From: Alphaproteobacteria bacterium
GTDB lineage: Bacteria; Pseudomonadota; Alphaproteobacteria; Micavibrionales; UBA1664
Direction of reading: 5' to 3'
DNA length: 7,543 nucleotides
NCBI GenBank assembly: GCA_030427215.1
Contig: JAUHXB010000056.1
Location: 1 to 7,543, forward strand
The notes under the pieces: generated by a model
What the model was told of the DNA's origin: nothing
What the model saw: the letters and a program-made list of their open reading frames with translations, nothing else
The model's database searches: none
Translations under genes and position numbers: made by a program
Shown here: positions 1 through 5,745 of the stretch, piece by piece
How positions within the stretch are numbered: the stretch's first letter is position 1
Layout: each line of letters begins with the position of its first letter

Positions 1-458
1 CCATCATCATCACCTTCCATCCGTTTACCCGCTCGAGTTAGTCCATCGCGAACATCAATATCAAGAATGAATGTTTTATGGGGTTGAAAGTCACCGATTG
101 AGACTTGCTTGATCTGTTCCAAAATTTTCAGATCAAACTGATGACCATAGCCCTGATAGGCAACCGTAGAATCGGTGAACCGATCACAAATCACGATGTT
201 TCCATTGGCAAGTGCAGGTTTAATTTTCGTTTCAACATGCATGTGACGCGCGGTAAAGAATAACAAGGCCTCCGCCGTTGGGGTCCAATCTCCACCATCA
301 CGCTGAACAAGAAGCTCACGAATTTTTTCAGCCTCAATCGTTCCTCCCGGTTCGCGCGAAGTAATAACACTTTGCCCTTTATTTTCAAAAAACGTTTTTA
401 AAAGTTGAATTTGCGTGGTTTTTCCAGACCCTTCACCACCTTCAAAACTAATAAACAT
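1..458 (-). CDS. tmk: thymidylate kinase (dTMP kinase), C-terminus cut by window edge
   Basis: Phosphorylates dTMP to dTDP with ATP in the cytoplasm, an essential step in dTTP supply. The 152 visible codons start with MFISFEGGEGSGKTTQ: the P-loop G-x4-GKT spans residues 7-14. SREPGGT (34-40) is the typical thymidylate kinase motif, ALLFFTARHMH (64-74) matches the family helix, and DRF..S (92-97) is the dTMP-binding DR[YF] motif. The P-loop has no arginine, while the partly visible LID region (GLTRAGKR, 139-146) carries basic residues. This suggests the E. coli-like type II enzyme with catalytic arginine in the LID (inference). About 55-60 residues are expected beyond the edge. The ATG at 458 is chosen because the P-loop then sits at the usual N-terminal place and GGGAAG (467-472) lies 8 bases upstream. 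That ribosome binding site falls in the last codons of dacA, so translation may be coupled. Confidence 0.96.
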   Translation of the reverse strand, partial: MFISFEGGEGSGKTTQIQLLKTFFENKGQSVITSREPGGTIEAEKIRELLVQRDGGDWTPTAEALLFFTARHMHVETKIKPALANGNIVICDRFTDSTVAYQGYGHQFDLKILEQIKQVSIGDFQPHKTFILDIDVRDGLTRAGKRMEGDDD

Positions 459-463
459 TGAAA

Positions 464-1582
464 TTACTTCCCGCCAAGCATACGACCTAAATTTTCAATT
501 GCACGCCCGAAAAAGCCAACCTCTTCAAGATTTTCATTGGCAAAAATTGGTACTTTAAAATCTCCAATTTGTGGAATGATTATATTGAGAGTTCCAATTT
601 GATCCCCTTTTTGAACAGGAGCCATAATTGGCGAGTTATATTCTGCCTCTATTTTAATCTTATCTTTTTGTCCCTTTGGAACTGTAACCATGACATCACG
701 ACTAACACTTAGGGCAATACTATCCACTTTTGCACCTGCGGTTTTTGCATTTTTAACAACTTGCCCATTGGATAGAAGATTAATATTTTCAAACCCGTTT
801 AAGGCCCATCCCATTAAGCGGGCAGATTCATCCGCGCGGGATTTCTCACTATCTAGTCCATTCACAACCATGACAACACGGCGTCCGTTAACTTCGCCAG
901 AGGCCATGAGGCCATATCCGGCAGTATCTGTGTGTCCTGTTTTAATCCCATCAACGCCCATGTTACGATATAGCAATGGGTTACGATTAGGTTGAGTAAT
1001 CCCGCCATAAGTAAATTCTTTAATGCCGTACAAGGAATATTCATGTGGAAAATCAACAATCAGTTTTTGCGCCAGTAAGGCCAAATCATTCGCGGTTGAG
1101 TAATGATCGGGATCAGGCCAGCCACTCGCATTTTTAAATTGAGAACTTGCCATACCCAAATCTTTAGCCTTGGCGGTCATAACACTTGCGAACTGATCTT
1201 CATCCCCCGCCAAACCTTCCGCCAAAACAATTGACGCGTCATTGCCCGATTGAACAATTAATCCTTTAAGCAAATCTTCGACTGAGACGCGGGATCCGAC
1301 CTCAACGAACATTTTTGATCCGCCTTTTTTCCATGCCTTTTCAGATACGGATAACATTGTGTCCATTTGAACACGCCCCTGTTTCAACGCATCAAAAACC
1401 ATATAGGCGGTCATGACCTTACTCATGGAACTGGTTGGCATTTGTTTTTCTGCGTCTTTTGATAACAAAGTCATGCCCGTGCCCATATCAATAATCACGG
1501 CCTGTTTTGCCGAGGTCTGCATAGAGGCATATACAGGAAAGGCAAAAAATAAGAGTGATAGAAGAAGAGAAATTTTTTTCAT
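464..1582 (-). CDS. dacA: D-alanyl-D-alanine carboxypeptidase (low-molecular-weight PBP, DacA/PBP5 type)
   Basis: Removes the terminal D-Ala from peptidoglycan stem pentapeptides in the periplasm. With the start at 1582 it has 372 residues, usual for the family. It begins with a Sec signal peptide (MKK, hydrophobic core 4-17, likely cleavage VYA|S after residue 19). Peptidase S11 motifs are complete: SMSK at 52-55 (nucleophile Ser52, Lys55), SGN at 112-114 and KTG at 214-216. The PBP5-type C-terminal beta domain covers about 280-350. The tail (FFGRAIENLGRMLGGK) looks amphipathic, as in PBP5 membrane anchors. The frame stays open upstream to an ATG at 1636, but that extension would be translated from the tRNA-Leu gene, so I reject it. 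A second ATG at 1591 (MAIMKK...) is possible. Neither start has a clear Shine-Dalgarno. The gene lies 24 bases after the tRNA end and 5 bases before tmk, and all three are probably transcribed together. The symbol dacF would be equally defensible. Confidence 0.95.
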   Translation of the reverse strand: MKKISLLLSLLFFAFPVYASMQTSAKQAVIIDMGTGMTLLSKDAEKQMPTSSMSKVMTAYMVFDALKQGRVQMDTMLSVSEKAWKKGGSKMFVEVGSRVSVEDLLKGLIVQSGNDASIVLAEGLAGDEDQFASVMTAKAKDLGMASSQFKNASGWPDPDHYSTANDLALLAQKLIVDFPHEYSLYGIKEFTYGGITQPNRNPLLYRNMGVDGIKTGHTDTAGYGLMASGEVNGRRVVMVVNGLDSEKSRADESARLMGWALNGFENINLLSNGQVVKNAKTAGAKVDSIALSVSRDVMVTVPKGQKDKIKIEAEYNSPIMAPVQKGDQIGTLNIIIPQIGDFKVPIFANENLEEVGFFGRAIENLGRMLGGK

Positions 1583-1606
1583 TATAGCCATTATTAAATA
1601 ATAAGT

Positions 1607-1691
1607 TGGTGGCCCCGGCCGGACTTGAACCGGCACGTTCGAAAACCCACGATTTTAAGTCGTGTGCGTCTACCAATTTCGCCACGGGGCC
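1607..1691 (-). tRNA. tRNA-Leu(UAA)
   Basis: An 85-base class II tRNA folds by hand without mismatches. The acceptor stem is GGCCCCG/CGGGGCC (1685-1691 with 1611-1617) and the D stem is GCG/CGC with the GG of the D loop. The anticodon stem CACGA/TCGTG encloses loop CTTAAAA, with anticodon TAA at 1655-1657. The long variable arm has stem GTT/AAC around TTCG, and the T stem is GCCGG/CCGGC around TTCAAGT. Discriminator A is followed by an encoded CCA (1607-1609). It decodes UUA, and UUG by wobble. The long variable arm and the A73 discriminator agree with leucine identity. It sits just upstream of dacA on the same strand with no terminator between them. Confidence 0.98.
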
Positions 1692-1735
1692 ACAATAATT
1701 CCCTTAAATATTAGGATATGACGAAACTGTTTCGA

Positions 1736-1764
1736 TTTATAAAACACCCATGCGTGACTTGCAA
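1736..1764 (-). promoter_or_regulatory. sigma70-like promoter for tRNA-Leu (and probably dacA-tmk)
   Basis: Read on the minus strand: -35 TTGCAA (1759-1764, 4 of 6 to consensus), a 17-base spacer, and -10 TATAAA (1736-1741, 5 of 6). Transcription would begin near 1729, about 38 bases before the mature tRNA 5' end at 1691. Spacing and position fit well. The assignment is by consensus matching only. A 13-base inverted repeat (CGAAAC-N-GTTTCG, 1722-1734) lies at the predicted start site. Confidence 0.6.
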
Positions 1765-1781
1765 TGCGTTTTTTACACCTT

Positions 1782-2435
1782 TTACAAATTCACAATATTT
1801 TCGTACAAAACGGGCCTGATAAATGTCGCAACTTCACGTCCATAAATGAATTCAAGATGGCGATCACCCGCGGCGATCAAATCAGACTTGGCGATAAATT
1901 CGTGACCAATTTTGACATGATTATCCAAATAAGCAATGTCACGTGACAATCCGTTAATCGTGATTGGCGGTTTTGACATGGATAGACGCTTGTCATCATT
2001 ACAATAAACATTATCGACAAAGCATTCTGCACGATGAAACAAGCACGAATAAATAGACGGACATGAAAACAAACAAGCCTTAATCATGGCATCCGTCACA
2101 TCGGTAGCGGCGAAACTGGCGCCCATCATATCGACATCAATCAACCGTGACCTGTTAAAACAAACATATGTTAGGTCTGCGTCACGAAATAATGCCCCCT
2201 CGTAATGCCCTTCGGACATATTGGCACCGCATAAATTGGCACCTGATAAATCCGCATCATTCATAAATGCATCATCCAAATTGGCATGTGATAAATTCGC
2301 CTTGCGCAAATCAACAGAATTCAAAGAAATCCCCTGCCCTATGGCAAATTCGACACAGTGTTTCAGAGTGTCAAATCGACCCTGGTATATAATATCGCCA
2401 TTATGACGATTCCTTAATTGATATTTTTTAGTCAT
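1782..2435 (-). CDS. pentapeptide-repeat protein of unknown function
   Basis: 217 residues; no signal peptide or membrane segment seen. From residue 41 the A(D/N)Lxx pentapeptide pattern runs without a break. Central residues fall every five positions at L43, L48, L53, M58, L63, L68, M73, Y78, F83, L88, F93, L98, M103, F108, V113, I118 and F123: 17 quintets, perhaps more in degenerate form to about V143. Such repeats fold as a right-handed four-sided beta-helix (family knowledge). Residues 1-38 form a non-repeat cap (QLRNRHNGDIIYQGRFDTL...). The tail 158-217, with INGL and VKIGHEF, resembles the non-repeat C-terminal region of some pentapeptide proteins, including phage-borne ones (from memory, moderate confidence). 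Five cysteines fall between 121 and 145. The ATG at 2435 is supported by GGGGAAG (2444-2450) 8 bases upstream. It is divergent from uvrC. Length is near that of Qnr (218 residues), but the repeats cover only half the chain. Cellular role unknown. Confidence 0.9.
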   Translation of the reverse strand: MTKKYQLRNRHNGDIIYQGRFDTLKHCVEFAIGQGISLNSVDLRKANLSHANLDDAFMNDADLSGANLCGANMSEGHYEGALFRDADLTYVCFNRSRLIDVDMMGASFAATDVTDAMIKACLFSCPSIYSCLFHRAECFVDNVYCNDDKRLSMSKPPITINGLSRDIAYLDNHVKIGHEFIAKSDLIAAGDRHLEFIYGREVATFIRPVLYENIVNL

Positions 2436-2512
2436 CGTTTATTCTTCCCCATATATAAAATTAACGAATACAAATGAATGTATACAACCCTAGGTTTAAT
2501 TGCAAGTAAAAA
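2436..2512. promoter_or_regulatory. divergent intergenic region with palindrome, pentapeptide gene / uvrC
   Basis: This 77-base AT-rich spacer must hold the starts of both divergent transcripts. On the minus strand TTGCAA (2500-2505), a 17-base spacer and TACATT (2477-2482) form a weak promoter for the pentapeptide gene (4 of 6 matches in each box). On the plus strand TATACA (2481-2486) and TTTAAT (2495-2500) are -10-like boxes for uvrC, without a good -35. A perfect 8-bp palindrome TGTATACA (2479-2486) overlaps candidate -10 boxes on both strands. An upstream ATACA (2468-2472) gives a second inverted half. The region is certainly intergenic; the individual sites are only suggestive. Confidence 0.35.
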
Positions 2513-4369
2513 ATGAAATTTATAAATAATCCTTTGGAATTAGGACTAAAGTCTATAAAATCTGTGCAGAAAACGTTGGATGACAGCCCAGGTGTTTATC
2601 GTATGTTAGACGAAAAGAAGACTGTTTTATATGTTGGTAAGGCAAAAAATTTACAACGTAGAGTTGCAAGCTATACTCGTCCTGACAAATTACCAATGCG
2701 ATTAAAGCGTATGATTGCCGAAACAAGGTCCATGGAAATTGCTGAGACCCATACTGAGCTAGAAGCACTTCTCCTTGAATTTAATATGATTAAGGAACTA
2801 AAGCCCGCTTATAATATTCTTTTAAAAGACGACAAGGCCTTTCCGCATATTTTGTTAACACGAGACCATGATTATCCTCGATTGGTAAAACATCGGGGTA
2901 AGGAAACAATCAAAGGTGATTATTTCGGACCATTCGCCAACGCGGGCGCGGTTGGACGAACGATCAACACCATTCAAAAAATATTCCAACTGCGTAATTG
3001 TACGGATGCTTATTTCGAAACGCGTAAACGCCCTTGTCTTCAATATCACATTAAACGATGCACCGCACCTTGCGTTGGGCATGTGACTAAGGCCGAATAT
3101 GACGGCCAAGTTCAAAACGCGCAAGATTTCCTGAATGGAAAATCGCAAGCGTTGCAAAAAGATTTTGCTGATAAAATGAAACAAGCGGCGGAAGCGCAGA
3201 AATATGAACAGGCCGCGAAATTCCGTGATCGTATCAAGGCGCTTACCGCCATTCAATCATCACAAATCATCAATATGCAAAACACAAAAAACGCCGACGT
3301 TATCGCGATTATCCAAGATAGCGGCCTAACCTGTGTGACTGTTTTCTTTATTCGCAATGGTCAAAATTTTGGTAACCGAACGTATTTTCCACGTGCCGAT
3401 GACGATGAAACAATCGATCACATTTTAGGAAGGTTCATTATTGAATTCTACACACGAAACCCCGTTGTGCCAGATGTGTTTGTCAATATCTTACCAAAGG
3501 ATGATGGTATGCTATCAGAAATGTTATCTGTTCAATTGGGTAAAAAGTCGATTATTTCGCAACCGTCACGTGGAGATCGTAAATCAGTTGTTGATATGGC
3601 GGTCAAAAATGCGCTTTCATCCCTAGAACGTCATAAAGCGCAAAAATCTTCTGATGCAAACGGATTGGAACGCATTAAAGACATCTTTGAATTTGATAAA
3701 ATTCCACAAAGGATTGAAGTGTATGATAATTCGCATACTAGTGGTGAACACATGCTGGGCGCAATGATTGTTGCAGGGCCAGATGGATTTCAAAAATCTC
3801 AATATCGAAAATTCAACCTCAAAGACACCGATGCCTCAGACGATTATGGCGGTATGCGCGAGGTGATGAAACGTCGCTTTGGCCGCGCGATAGAAGAAGG
3901 CATCATGCCAGAAGATGAAACATGGCCTGACCTTGTTTTGATTGATGGCGGTAAAGGGCAATTATCATCCGTGACAGATGTTTTAGAGGAGTTAGGCATC
4001 ACAGACCAATTAAATGTGGTCGCCATTGCAAAGGGTCCAGACCGCAACGCAGGCCGCGAAGATTTTTATATGAATGGCAGGACACCATTCCGCCTGCCCC
4101 CCAATGATATTGGGTTATTTTACATGCAACGACTGCGTGATGAGGCGCACCGTTTTGCCATTGGATCTATGCGCACGCGCCGCGCCAAAACAATTGAAAA
4201 ATCACCTTTGGATGAGGTTCGCGGCATTGGCCCAAAACGTAAAAAGGCTCTACTCAATTATTTTGGATCTGGAAAGGCCGCAGCCAGGGCATCTTTGATT
4301 GACCTTCAAAAAGTTGATGGTATATCAAAAGCCTTCGCCCAAAAAATCTATGATCATTTTCATGGGTAA
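2513..4369 (+). CDS. uvrC: excinuclease ABC subunit C (UvrC)
   Basis: Nuclease of the UvrABC nucleotide excision repair complex, making both incisions around a DNA lesion. 618 residues, full length. The N-terminal GIY-YIG nuclease domain covers about 25-102 (PGVYRM at 26-31, VLYVGKAKNL at 38-47, EALLLEFNMIK at 84-94). Cysteines 163, 175, 183 and 187 have the same 12-8-4 spacing as the iron-sulfur ligands of E. coli UvrC. A UVR helical hairpin that contacts UvrB lies at about 214-248. The RNase H-like second nuclease shows D405 (VYDNSH), D444 (SDDYGGM), D478 (LIDGGKGQ) and H546 (DEAHRF). Tandem helix-hairpin-helix motifs fill about 565-618. An in-frame TAA at 2507 makes the ATG at 2513 the first possible one; no clear Shine-Dalgarno precedes it. 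The first 360 bases have about 37% G+C and the next 360 about 46%. No terminator is seen before purB. Confidence 0.98.
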   Translation: MKFINNPLELGLKSIKSVQKTLDDSPGVYRMLDEKKTVLYVGKAKNLQRRVASYTRPDKLPMRLKRMIAETRSMEIAETHTELEALLLEFNMIKELKPAYNILLKDDKAFPHILLTRDHDYPRLVKHRGKETIKGDYFGPFANAGAVGRTINTIQKIFQLRNCTDAYFETRKRPCLQYHIKRCTAPCVGHVTKAEYDGQVQNAQDFLNGKSQALQKDFADKMKQAAEAQKYEQAAKFRDRIKALTAIQSSQIINMQNTKNADVIAIIQDSGLTCVTVFFIRNGQNFGNRTYFPRADDDETIDHILGRFIIEFYTRNPVVPDVFVNILPKDDGMLSEMLSVQLGKKSIISQPSRGDRKSVVDMAVKNALSSLERHKAQKSSDANGLERIKDIFEFDKIPQRIEVYDNSHTSGEHMLGAMIVAGPDGFQKSQYRKFNLKDTDASDDYGGMREVMKRRFGRAIEEGIMPEDETWPDLVLIDGGKGQLSSVTDVLEELGITDQLNVVAIAKGPDRNAGREDFYMNGRTPFRLPPNDIGLFYMQRLRDEAHRFAIGSMRTRRAKTIEKSPLDEVRGIGPKRKKALLNYFGSGKAAARASLIDLQKVDGISKAFAQKIYDHFHG

Positions 4370-4379
4370 TAGTGGTATT

Positions 4380-4400
4380 TATAATTCGTATGGTTATAAT
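4380..4400 (+). promoter_or_regulatory. tandem TATAAT boxes upstream of purB; leaderless start predicted
   Basis: Two perfect -10 hexamers lie between uvrC and purB: TATAAT at 4380-4385 and at 4395-4400. The upstream one has a plausible -35, TTTTCA (4357-4362, 17-base spacer, 4 of 6) inside the end of uvrC. The downstream one has only a poor -35 (GTGGTA, 4372-4377). It ends eight bases before the purB ATG, so initiation at the purine A4409 would give an mRNA starting with the start codon itself. No Shine-Dalgarno is present. The TATAAT boxes are read directly; promoter activity is inferred. Confidence 0.55.
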
Positions 4401-4408
4401 ACACACCC

Positions 4409-5704
4409 ATGATCCCACGTTACATCACCCCTGAGATGGAGGCCATTTGGTCACCAGAAGTTAAATTCAAAAATTGGCTATCGATTGAATCATATGTTGC
4501 CGAGGCGATGGAAATTGACAAGACAGTTCCAAAAGGAACGGCCGATGCCATCCGCACCGCACAAATCAATATTGATCGCATTGATGCGATTGAATTGGAA
4601 ACACGCCATGATGTGATTGCCTTTTTAACATCGATATCCGAACAAATTGGCGATGCGGGTAAATATCTGCATCAGGGATTAACATCATCGGATGTTGTGG
4701 ACACTGGATTTTCAATGTTATTACGCGATAGCGGGTTACAAATCAAATCGCGACTGAACAATGTCCTGTGCGCCCTTAAAAAACAAGCCACGGCACACCG
4801 TGACACAATATGTATTGGACGATCCCATGGAATTCATGCCGAACCAACCACTTTTGGCCTTAGAATGGCGTCCCATTACATGGCGTTTAAACGATGCGCC
4901 GCGCGATTGGGTAATGCGATTGATGAAGTTTCGATATGCGCCCTGTCTGGCCCTGTTGGCACACATGCCACCTGCCCCCCGTATATTCAATCTTATGTTG
5001 CGGACAAACTAAGGTTAACAACCGAAAATATCTCAACCCAAATTATTCCACGCGATCGCCACGCAATGTTTTTTAGTGTGCTTGGCGTGATTGCAGGATG
5101 CATTGATAATTTGGCAACCGAAATCAGGCACCTACAAAAATCAGAAGTACGTGAGGTGGAGGAATTTTTCAACAAAGGGCAAAAAGGATCATCCGCCATG
5201 CCCCATAAACGCAACCCCGTATTAAGTGAAAACTTAAGCGGGTTGGCGCGTATTATTCGTGCGGGCGTTATCCCTGCGCTTGAAAATATGACTTTGTGGC
5301 ATGAGCGTGATATCTCACATTCATCGGTTGAGCGAACCACCCTGCCCGATTCCATTATGGCGTGCGATTTTGCTCTTGAGAGATTGGCGAGTGTGATGGA
5401 CAAATTGGTTGTTTATCCCGATCAAATGAAGGCGAATATCGATGCGCTTGGTGGGCTAATTTATTCGCAAAAGGTGCTGTTGGCATTGATTGATAAAGGC
5501 TTGTCGCGTGAGGATGCCTATAAAATAGTGCAAGATAACGCGATGAGTGTTTGGGATGGTGGATGCAAAGACCACTTTATTGATGTCTTACAAAAAGACC
5601 AACGCGTGAGTGATTTATTGAGCGTAGAAGACTTAACCGCCCTATTCAATCCACAAGACTACCTTACCCATTGTGGCGAATTGATTGATAACGCCATAAA
5701 ATAG
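4409..5704 (+). CDS. purB: adenylosuccinate lyase
   Basis: Cytosolic lyase acting twice in purine synthesis: it splits SAICAR to AICAR plus fumarate, and adenylosuccinate to AMP plus fumarate. 431 residues, the short B. subtilis-like form rather than the longer (about 456) E. coli form. Fumarase/aspartase superfamily motifs are all present: TRHDVIAF (66-73), LTSSDVVDTG (91-100), GRSHGIHAEPTTFG (137-150) with the catalytic histidine region, and signature GSSAMPHKRNP (260-270) on the flexible loop carrying the catalytic serine. The start is fixed by homology, since MIPRY..PEM..IW is the usual N-terminus of this form. The ATG lacks a Shine-Dalgarno and sits eight bases after a perfect TATAAT. 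The gene follows uvrC by 39 bases. Nothing looks damaged. Confidence 0.98.
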   Translation: MIPRYITPEMEAIWSPEVKFKNWLSIESYVAEAMEIDKTVPKGTADAIRTAQINIDRIDAIELETRHDVIAFLTSISEQIGDAGKYLHQGLTSSDVVDTGFSMLLRDSGLQIKSRLNNVLCALKKQATAHRDTICIGRSHGIHAEPTTFGLRMASHYMAFKRCAARLGNAIDEVSICALSGPVGTHATCPPYIQSYVADKLRLTTENISTQIIPRDRHAMFFSVLGVIAGCIDNLATEIRHLQKSEVREVEEFFNKGQKGSSAMPHKRNPVLSENLSGLARIIRAGVIPALENMTLWHERDISHSSVERTTLPDSIMACDFALERLASVMDKLVVYPDQMKANIDALGGLIYSQKVLLALIDKGLSREDAYKIVQDNAMSVWDGGCKDHFIDVLQKDQRVSDLLSVEDLTALFNPQDYLTHCGELIDNAIK

Positions 5705-5722
5705 CCTTAAGGTGTTTTTATT
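5690..5722 (+). terminator. weak possible intrinsic terminator at purB 3' end
   Basis: AACGCC (5690-5695) can pair with GGTGTT (5711-5716, one G-U pair) and is followed by a T-rich stretch (TTTATT). The stem is short with a 15-base loop and begins inside the last codons of purB. CCTTAAGG within the region is also palindromic. Read-through into the aldehyde dehydrogenase gene is quite possible. Confidence 0.25.
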
Positions 5723-5745
5723 GTTAAAAGTGAAAAGGATAAACC

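Noticed and set aside
690..995. Plus-strand open frame of 101 codons opposite dacA
   Set aside because: It is fully antisense to a complete dacA with all catalytic motifs, and its translation has no recognisable domain or plausible ribosome binding site.
1583..1636. Longer dacA start at 1636
   Set aside because: The extra N-terminal residues would be translated from the tRNA-Leu 3' half and would place 18 residues before a typical MKK signal peptide.
1750..1769. Direct repeat ATGCGT on both sides of the tRNA promoter -35 box
   Set aside because: Six-base copies 14 bases apart are easily expected by chance, and no further copies were seen in the spacer.
1759..1775. Plus-strand terminator from the T run after TTGCAATGCG
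   Set aside because: There is no plus-strand gene upstream to terminate and no stable stem before the T run; it lies just beyond the 3' end of the pentapeptide gene on the other strand.
1782..2435. Qnr/MfpA-like gyrase-protecting quinolone resistance protein
   Set aside because: Length is similar to Qnr, but repeats cover only about residues 41-143, and large non-repeat regions lie at both ends. Repeats alone do not support a gyrase role.
2461..2484. LexA/SOS box upstream of uvrC
   Set aside because: GAAT repeats are present here (2466-2469 and 2476-2479 region), but neither the sequence nor the spacing matches GTTC-N7-GTTC or its complement.
2855..3256. Minus-strand open frame of 133 codons inside uvrC
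   Set aside because: It is the shadow of the uvrC reading frame, which contains the conserved cysteine cluster in this region.
4993..5403. Minus-strand open frame of 136 codons inside purB
   Set aside because: It lies opposite the conserved GSSAMPHKRNP signature of purB, so the plus strand is the coding one here.
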